A stretch of DNA of 33,696 nt from Elysia marginata (taxonomy: Eukaryota; Mollusca; Gastropoda; Plakobranchidae). Below are positions 26,533 to 33,696 of the stretch, piece after piece. The notes beneath the pieces are model-generated. The model had not been told where the DNA came from. It made no database searches and was given only the letters and a program-made list of their open reading frames with translations. Made by a program: the position numbers and the translations under genes. Within the stretch, counting starts at the first letter, position 1, and every line of letters starts with the position of its first letter. The DNA lies in assembly GCA_019649035.1 (NCBI GenBank), contig BMAT01003899.1, forward strand, positions 178,321 to 212,016. The letters run 5' to 3'.

Positions 26533-29500
26533 GTAAGCTCTAGACCTAGATTGAGATCTAATCTACATTTTTAGGAGCTAAAGCAACAAATCCTTGTGCT
26601 GCGTAAAATTTAAAGGGAAACAACATAAAATTATTGCATTTAAAATAGGCTTATCATTAAAAGACGATACATTAAAATGTATGTAGCAAAAGTATAATAA
26701 TTATGCATTTTATTTGAAGAGGACTGGTAGTGTGCATGTTCAATATTGTTTTCAATAAATTAGTTCACATAGACTCTAAGCTCACCTCTTGAACTTCATG
26801 TTCAACGCCGTTGTTTCTAGAATTCTCAGTTTCTTCTCACCGAAACTACTCATGCGTGAGTATATTTAACAAACTTGTGCGCAGCAAGAAGTTGAATCCC
26901 CGAAATCGATATTAAGGTTAGCCTATTGTTTGTAAATTTCAGAATTAGATAACGATAGTAGGTTTCACCTCGGAGTAGTAGAATTTCTTTTTATCGACGT
27001 TCTCAATGTCTGTAATTTTCCGCCTGTTTGTCTTTCCTTCTGGCCGCCTTCTCACTCCCTCTACCTCCCTCTCTCTTCTTCTCTTCTACGCTATCCACAG
27101 TATGATCTGTTCCGAGTCCCCTTGACTTGAGTCCAATCTGTATTGTTATATATGGCACAGAAAAGTGAGTTTTTGTTATGTTCATGAACACAAGATTTAT
27201 AATTCTTTATTGCTTCCGTTTGAGTTATGATATATAAATTTCATTAACCGCACAGGCTAGTTTTTGTTTATGGAAAAGACACCGACCATCTTTGGCTTTT
27301 TTAAAGTAGTGATAAGAGCTGCACATTTATGCTTTCATTTAAATACAACCTTTGCAAATCGCCAAATGACCCATTCCCATCGCTTTTTCCATCAGTTTGT
27401 TTGAAATTCATTGCAAACTTTCAGTTTTGTTCAACCCCGGCTGACTCATCTCTGGCCTACTGCCCTATTGCAGATTACTCTACATCTCCCTAAGAGCATA
27501 GAGCACCAACAAAATTTCTCCAAGCATTCATATCCTGGGCAAGCCATTTTAGCTCATTCCATGTTTTGTCAGCCCCTGATCTTTCATCGTCCACTGCCCT
27601 CCACCCCGAGGTCTACCTCTTCCTCTTTTACCCTGCGGATTCCAAGATAGTGCTACAAATGGGTGGCGATTTTTATCCATTCGGAGCACATGTCCGAGCC
27701 ATCTCCATCATCTATTTTAGACTTCCTCTACAATTGGATTGATCCCGGCTGTTCTTTCTGCAATCCTCTTATTTGGGACCCTATGCTCCCATCGAATGCC
27801 CAATATTCTTTTCAGACAAAGTCATCTCCCCCCTCCCCCCCCAAAAAAAAAATCCCCTAAGTCTGCTCTCTATTTTTTTTTATTATTTGCTCTCCATGTA
27901 TTTGCAGCGTATAGGAGGACTGATCGAACGTTTGATTTGTATATTTTTAGGTTTGTTGTTTCATTTATTTGCCCTGATTTCCAAATGGTATTTAGGCGCT
28001 GAAAATCGATGAAGGCCATTACATTCTGGGTGTGATTTCTCTGTTTATGTCCCGGTCTGGGTTGAGGTAGCTGCCTAAGTACTTAAAATCATTTACATTT
28101 TCCAGGACCATGTTGTTTATTTGTACTTAAGTGCCTGTTTTTGCATTTAATCTCTTTGCGGCTGTTTGCCTTAGATTTAGAGTGATTAATTTTGAGTCCA
28201 ACTGTTTTTGTATGCATTTCTTTTTTGGGTGGTCTTCTCCTACATGTCTTTTCGTGAATGCGATAACAGAGCAATTTCATCAGCAAAGTCTTTATCTTTA
28301 AGATGATTAAAAGCCTTCCATGTGATTCCATATGGTTTTTGAGCTGTTGATTTCTTCATAACCCAGTCAATTACTAATAGGAATAGGATTGGAGATATGA
28401 AACATCACTGTCGGATACCTGACTTAACTGTAAACCATTTACTCTGTTTCTCTCCGTGTCTAACGCAACATCGGTTATCAGCATAAATATCGGACAAGAT
28501 GTTGATGAGCTTTTGTGGAAATCCATATGATTGAAGTATCTTCCATAAAGTTTCATGGTGAACACTGCCAAATGCCTTTTCAAAGTCGATAAAGTTTACA
28601 GAAATAGATGAGTTCCGTTCCAGGGATTGCTCAATGATGGTGCGGAGCACAAAAATCTGGTCTGTGCATGATTTCGCCTCTCTAAACCCGGCCTGTTCTT
28701 CTCTTAGAACCTTGCCAATGCTTGATTTGATTCTATACAGAAAAATATCTTACCTGGTACAGAGAGAAGGTTGATGCCTCTCCAGTTTCCACACTGTGAT
28801 AAATCTCTCTTTTCCAGTAGTTTAACAATAATACCTTTCTTCCGAGTTTCAGGAACGTTATCATCTGTCCACACCCTGTTGAAAAGTTCTGCCAGGCATT
28901 TGGCACTCATTTCTGAATCAGCTTTCAACACATCTGTTGTTGTATTATCCTCTCCTGGTGCTCTAAATATTGCTTTTACTGTCACTAATAGCTTTCTCTC
29001 TTTCTTTGCAGGTGATTGGCCCTCTCTTTATCTCTAATTCTCTGGCACTTCTTCCTACGTACGCCGACTGTTTTGGGTCAAGTCTGTTAAAAATCGCTTT
29101 AAAATGATCTACCCAACGAGTGCACTGATCTTCTCCTCTAATGACAACCTTTCCGTTTTTGTTTTAGGTTTCGCCCAAACCTGGGCTGGTAAGTTCGCGT
29201 GTGATTTTATATAAGGTTTGTGTGTCTCACTTTGCAGCTGCTGTCTGAGCCTTTGTGGCTTTGTCTTCCATGAACTGTCTCTTGTCTTGTTTTGTGATGC
29301 CTTGAATCTTTGTTTTTATGCTTTGTATTTCTCAGCAGCATGGGCCACGTTGTTTCCCTTGCTTGCTAATAGGTTCTGTTCAAGGGTAAAGATTTCGAAC
29401 ATCGGACTGGTCTTTTTCATTAAATGAAACCAATCAACAAATATTTTTAGGGCAAAATGCGATAAACTCTATGACTGATCCACTTTTAAAGTAAAAACTA

Positions 29501-32500
29501 TAGGTATTATCAATTGAAAACAGTTTAAATTGTGATTGTTTTTCTATTTCGAGACTGTCGTGAACCACGCTGTAAATTACCTCACGGGAAAACACTCTTT
29601 GCCTCATAATGTTTAGCACACAAGATGTAGCCTACAACTACAAGCATTCATCACTAATATTAACGAAGTAATAGGCCTGAATGTTTTCAACAGTCCATGC
29701 GAATTTCGTCAGTTTTCTTTTTTTGTTTCTAGTTAGTATGATAGAGGAGTGGTGCCTCTCTAGAACTAAAAGGTATTGTTTAACCTTTCAATTTAATGAC
29801 TATTGCTTAACAGAAACATATACACTTAAATTATAAGTTCTGAATTCAGAGATTGTAAAAGGCAGTTTTTTCATTTTATTAGTTTGTTACTTTAAAAGGG
29901 ACTTATAAATCAAAATGTAAATGAGCAATTACAACCCGACCACGATGGTCACCCGATACAAACCAATACTGTTACTAAGACCGCTGGCACTCGGCGCGGG
30001 CACTTGATGAAGTGTGTCCTACGGCGGCCTCTAGCAGCTATCTCCGCAGTGTCAATCCAAGGCAAGGCCACTACATTCTCTATCATATAGGCCTAACTCC
30101 CCCCTCCCCCTCGCTGATTTGCGTTCATGCTCTCAAAACAAAAGTCACTCCCTCACCAAGGTCAAAGCAATCATACCCACTCACTTACAGCAACCAGCAT
30201 AATCATATTAAACTCTTTTGGAACGCTAAATAAACTTCTAATGTTATTAACTGGCTCGCTCCCAACATAGAACTTAATTTGTTGTGGTGTTTATGTTTTC
30301 TCGTCGCCTGAGCTACGTATGTAACGTTAGTCCTCTGCAGTTGCGAGGGAGCGGTACTTTTTTTTTTATTGTTAGCTTAACCCAATGTTTATTCAATGTG
30401 CTTCCCAGGTCGAATACAGCCTTGGCGATGGATGGCGATGGGCAGGAAGAAGAACAATATCAAATGTCATTGGAAGATATCGAGGCTTCTATGAAACAAA
30501 TGATAGAGGATGTCGGCCACAAGAGAGAGAACGATCTGGCGATATTGGAGGAGGTTAAAAAGGAGATAATGGCCCAGGTAACAATGTGCCTCTGAAGCTT
30601 TTAAATTCAATGTGTCTCTTAGCTTACACAAACGCGGGAAGCTTTGCAATAATTACTTGCCGCGCGCCTTGCGCTTTGCAAGATAAAGTAATACCGTACA
30701 TGTAAGTCCAACTTGTTGGATATGAAGTTAGAACATCTCAGGTCTCTAGTTGTAACAGGGAACTGTCCAGTTTAACGCACATGTTACTGCAATCGTGGGG
30801 AAGCGCCTTATCCAGAACAACTTAAGTTGGACTTGCATCAAAACATACATTTTAGACTAATTACTTCTTGGTTGTGCATATCTAAAATGAATAAGCAATT
30901 TTAATGAATAAGAACTTTTAATCTCAACTTAGTTAATCCTATCTGCAATATATTAGACTTTCAAATAATTTTTATGTCATTGCGACCCAACCCTTGAATT
31001 TTGAGAGGAAGGATCACAATTATCTAAACTAAAAAAAATGAGCCTTTTTGTTTTCACATGACATCATTCCTGATTATTTGATGAGTTACCTCCTTCACCT
31101 TCAACAAAAAGAACAAAATAAAAAAAATTACCACTAAGGTTTAACATAAATCTTTAAGTATAACTAATACCTAAATTGTATGTTGATTTTATTTTTGTAT
31201 TTATTACTTTTTAATCAAAACACAGGCTAAGAGATCGTGCGAAATTTTAGACCAACACATGGCGGACATGCACGCTGCCAAAGGCAAAGAAATTGACGAG
31301 AAATGGGAAGAACTGGTCAAAGTTCTAGATAGGATCAAAGAGTCTGAGGCAGAGATTGAGAAAACCAGAAGTTCTTTAAGTCTTCTGTGCAAAGCTGACA
31401 CTGAACAGTGAGGCAGACCACTCACCCACCCTTCGTTTCTGCATTAATGTTAAAAGTTCTGTAATTTCTTTCAATGCCTTATGAAATTTTCAATAACGAT
31501 TGCAATTGACTGCCAGTGTTTTGTTTTGATCTTTTGTGTGTATGATTTCAACTTCGGGTACAATAATCCTTTTCGAAATTCAAGTGTAAAAATAATGTTT
31601 TTTTTAGAAGTGGGGGCGGAGGATAAGTTTTATTTTTTAACTAAAATACCTGTTACAAGATAGCCGTAATTTTTGTTCTAGACTTTAAGCTGTTTTGTGC
31701 GTATGGTCTTTACACAAAATATTTACCACAATGTAGTTACTTAACGCGCTTAAGTCTCCTGAATACGTGTTAAGCACAAAAAAAAGGAAAAATAGCTTCA
31801 ACAATGCAGTGCAGGTAGGTTTAATTAAGAAATGAAAAAAAATTTCGAAAAGATTTTTACCCCTCCCCTCACCCCCTCAAAATATTAGTTTGCAGGGTGA
31901 TGCCGAGGCAAGGTTAGGTTGTTTGAATTTTAACGTCTCTTTTCAACTACAAGGTTATATCAGAGACGGCGCTTAGGACAATTGAAAGCGTGATGCCACA
32001 CTGTGATGTAAGGAGCGCTTGCATACACCACATTCTGTCACAATGTCATTATCCTGACACCGGGCCGACCAGACTTAGCACTAAATTCATAATGCCAGAC
32101 ACTAGGCGGATCAGCTGCTAATACCAATTTTAAGGTCATTGGTTTGACTCGGCCGGGGATCGAATCCACACCTCCCGATCTCTGAGCGAGTGTCTTACCG
32201 CTGGGCCACAGAGCCGGTGATGCCAAGGCAAATTTCAGGCGAATGACACAAAAATATAAACGACAGACTGGTAATACTTTCTTGAGTAACAAAAACATTC
32301 GAAAATACAACTATTTTTATATATGTGTGTGTGTGCGTGTTTCCGCCTACCACCTTTAAAACTAAATTCGTCCGTACGGATAGTTCACATTTTACACACT
32401 TCTGCCTCCAATGTTTTCAAAATGTCAGTCGGAAGAACACTCATACCGGTATTTACAAGATAGTGTCGCAGCTTCGTTTCTTCAACTCTGCAGAGATGTG

Positions 32501-33676
32501 ATTAGAGCTAAATCTAAAATCTCGATTGAGAATCTAAAAATTCGACTCACTTTTAAAAACCAGTTTAGGTACTGATGGTTTAGAATTAGATGTAGAAAAT
32601 ATCTTGTCCTTGAGTCTGTATTAGGCTTAGTTCTAGCTTAATTTTTGTGCGCCATTTTCGTTCTATTTTAGGCTCTCTGTGTAATGTTTTGTTCCATTTT
32701 AGGCTTTGCGTGTCATGTTTTCTTCTGTTTTAGCCTTAGGCCTAGGTTTTGCGTGTCAAGTATCGTAATTCATGAAGGTCACCGGTTTGGCTGTTGTGCA
32801 TGGAGCTTTAACCTAAACAAATGAAAAAAAAACTTGACACACAGAGCCTTGAGGTCCTAAGAGTAAAACGGAAGAAAACATGAAAATTATAGCACTAAAT
32901 GAAAGAAAAACCGTCATAACCGTAGGCTTGAAGCCCCGTCAACTGGGTTGATACAGCCACCTGGCGTGACTAAGGCCATTTTGTTAAAAATGATTGCCAA
33001 ATTTTGATAACTCACTAAATCGACAATTCTTAATTATTGCGATAAAAATTGATGTTCATCACTTGAAAGGCGTTTCAACAAATTTTTAAAGATCATTAAC
33101 AGCAGAAATCATTTTGTGCTGCTCTTCCCTTTGATTCAACATGGATGCCTGTATGATCAACAGTTTTAAGTTCTGAGCAAGGCTGCAAAACTTGGTATGT
33201 ATTAGTCTCAACTATTGCTAGGATTCAATTTAAATAACATTTTTATCCAATAAATAGATCTAGATCATTGGAAGTCACAAACTATTAATTAAACCTTGTT
33301 TTGAAAGTTTCCAATTTAATTGGGGGACTTTAGGTTGTTGACTTTCATGGGGTGACCCAGGCCATATTGTGGGGTGAGTAAAACTAAGACCACCTCCAAA
33401 ATACTCGTTTTAAGCCAATATGACATCTTTTCATTTTATGTGTTATAGGGATCTCTATTTTAGTCCTAGATTTATACTTTTATAGATCTAGTTTGAAGCT
33501 ACCTTAGATCTATAGTTTATCACTGTAATTTTATGTATCGGATATTTTGAAAAACTAGATCTATTCTAAGCTATTTTATTGTATCTCCAGGCCCCTCCCC
33601 CAGCCTCTTTCCAGATGAAACTGACACTGACAGCGAAACCGAAGACGTGCCGGTAGACTTGTCAAGAAGAAGATGA
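26471..33676 (+). CDS. SYCE2-like small acidic coiled-coil protein (4 coding exons)
   Basis: Candidate synaptonemal complex central element protein 2, which in other animals pairs with TEX12 to build fibres between synapsed meiotic chromosomes. Exons 26471-26532, 30409-30577, 31226-31407 and 33604-33676 have phases 2, 0 and 2 that close exactly, giving 161 residues (mouse SYCE2 is about 170). Residues 1-40 are polar and acidic. Residues about 42-135 form one long alpha-helical heptad region (LEDIEASMKQMIEDV, KRENDLAILEEVKK, EIDEKWEELVKVLDRI). The tail is acidic (TDTDSETEDVPVD) and ends SRRR. From memory the helix aligns without gaps to the SYCE2 core (IEN...R..D.A...K...E...K.QE....I...E.E) at low identity, so homology is plausible but not proven. 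It could be another small coiled-coil protein. Confidence 0.6.
26533..30408 (+). other. Intron 1 of the SYCE2-like gene
   Basis: 3.9 kb. Contains the degenerate minus-strand LINE (about 27440-29215). The rest (26533-27439 and 29216-30408) has no recognised gene. A GC-richer patch near 29935-30060 could be an alternative promoter for a shorter protein starting at 30428, but this is speculation. Confidence 0.55.
27440..29215 (-). mobile_element. Degenerate non-LTR retrotransposon (LINE) fragment
   Basis: Minus-strand reverse transcriptase in order: QCTRWVDHF, VPETRKKGIIVKLLEKRDLS, NWRGINLLSV, VNFIDFEKAFGSVHHETLW, YGFPQKLIN, FTVKSGIRQ, ILFLLVIDWVMKK, KDFADEIALLSH, FKYLGSYLNPD, SNVRSVLLYAA, then the 3' coding motifs and NPQGKRGRGRP. 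Defects include a stop right after SGIRQ, frameshifts between blocks, a C-run/A-run insertion at about 27828-27850, and the catalytic FADD changed to FADE. The endonuclease domain is not visible, so it is 5'-truncated. Clade not assigned. Confidence 0.88.
30409..30577 (+). CDS. SYCE2-like exon 2 (first half of coiled coil)
   Basis: Completes Gly21, then SNTALAMDGDGQEEEQYQ and the helix start MSLEDIEASMKQMIEDVG through EEVKKEIMAQ. Acceptor GCTTCCCAG, donor GTAACA, phase 0. The internal ATG at 30428 could start a shorter form. Confidence 0.75.
30578..31225 (+). other. Intron 2 of the SYCE2-like gene
   Basis: 648 bp. A partly palindromic pair, GTAAGTCCAACTTGTTGGA (about 30702) and TTAAGTTGGACTTG (about 30822), suggests an old small foldback. 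Otherwise AT-rich. Confidence 0.6.
31226..31407 (+). CDS. SYCE2-like exon 3 (second half of coiled coil)
   Basis: 60 codons plus two bases: AKRSCEILDQHMADMHAAKG, EIDEKWEELVKVLDRIKES, EAEIEKTRSSLSLLCKADTE. Acceptor AACACAG. The donor GTGAGG at 31408 overlaps an in-frame TGA (31409-31411), so unspliced message ends one residue later. Confidence 0.78.
32040..32222 (-). mobile_element. tRNA-derived SINE, second family
   Basis: On the minus strand an A box TGGCCCAGCGG (complement of 32198-32208) and a B box GGATTCGATCC (complement of 32157-32167) stand about 30 bases apart, as in tRNA promoters. They are followed by a body unlike that of the SINE at 4344. Start is sharp, 3' end approximate. Confidence 0.8.
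32640..32882. repeat. Tandem plus foldback repeat
   Basis: Three direct copies of a unit like TTTTCTTCTGTTTTAGGCT...GCGTGTCA lie at about 32655-32760. A fourth copy is inverted at 32833-32882. The arm 32714-32760 and the inverted arm share CATGTTTTCTTC, GTTTTA, CTTAGG and GTGTCAAG in order, with a loop of about 72 bases. Confidence 0.8.
33604..33676 (+). CDS. SYCE2-like exon 4 (acidic tail, stop)
   Basis: One base completes His138, then LFPDETDTDSETEDVPVDL and SRRR with TGA at 33674-33676. Chosen because the phase fits exon 3 exactly and the composition (acidic, casein-kinase-like sites) suits the protein. The alternative acceptor at 33590 gives the wrong phase. Confidence 0.62.
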
Positions 33677-33696
33677 GTTGCAACCACCTAGGGGGG

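Larger units (their letters stand above)
31408..33603 (+). other. Intron 3 of the SYCE2-like gene
   Basis: 2.2 kb. Holds a minus-strand SINE (about 32040-32222), a short (TG)n tract (32321-32340) and a foldback repeat (32640-32882). The acceptor is CCCCCAG with a C-rich tract at 33592-33603. Confidence 0.65.

Noticed and set aside
27411..28012. Plus-strand Pro/Phe-rich open frames
   Set aside because: Shadows of the minus-strand LINE; the opposite strand reads as its conserved C-terminal region.
29218..29427. Cys-rich open frame on +
   Set aside because: Lies at the edge of the LINE, has no motif, and no splice support.
31481..31663. 60-codon open frame downstream of SYCE2-like exon 3
   Set aside because: Hydrophobic AT-driven composition, no motif, inside an intron.
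32038..32310. 90-codon minus-strand open frame
   Set aside because: It is the translation of the SINE with its A and B boxes.

Overview
This is an AT-rich, intron-rich animal nuclear genome window. It most resembles a mollusc, probably a heterobranch gastropod. The basis is: compact GT-AG exons separated by long repeat-filled introns, a mitochondrial-clan P450 of the type known from snails, many TCTAGATCTAGA-type motifs, tRNA-derived SINEs, and a mariner DNA transposon. The species-level guess is inference. The protein identities rest on recognised motifs and on splice phases that close exactly.

Three genes are supported. (1) Positions 1-6854 on + hold the last five coding exons of a cytochrome P450, covering helix I, the ExxR motif, PERW, the haem-binding Cys loop and the C-terminus. 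Its N-terminal part lies upstream of the window. (2) Positions 25617-11680 on - hold a complete Wntless (wls, Wnt cargo receptor) gene of 13 coding exons. All phases close, giving about 560 residues. (3) Positions 26471-33676 on + hold a four-exon gene for a small (about 161 residues) acidic coiled-coil protein. Its core resembles the synaptonemal complex central element protein SYCE2. Genes 1 and 2 converge tail to tail. Genes 2 and 3 diverge from start codons about 850 bp apart, so they may share a promoter region.

The introns carry most of the mobile DNA. P450 intron 2 (856-3672) holds an AAT/AAG microsatellite and a dead mariner-family element, into which a solo LTR has inserted. P450 intron 3 holds a tRNA-derived SINE. 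A 50-bp tandem array begins at the P450 stop codon and is built from the gene's own terminal sequence. Wls introns hold a 1.1-kb solo LTR with a clean 5-bp target duplication, two related pogo/Tigger-like elements (one containing the 178-base assembly gap), segmental duplications and several inverted repeats. Intron 1 of the SYCE2-like gene contains a degenerate non-LTR retrotransposon on the minus strand, and its last intron contains a second SINE and a foldback repeat.

The three genes have no evident common pathway: P450 oxidation in mitochondria, Wnt secretion, and a candidate meiotic chromosome axis/central-element protein. The strongest things to follow up are the SYCE2-like gene with a stop/donor overlap that may toggle its acidic tail, the repeat array grown out of the P450 stop codon, and the nested transposon stratigraphy.
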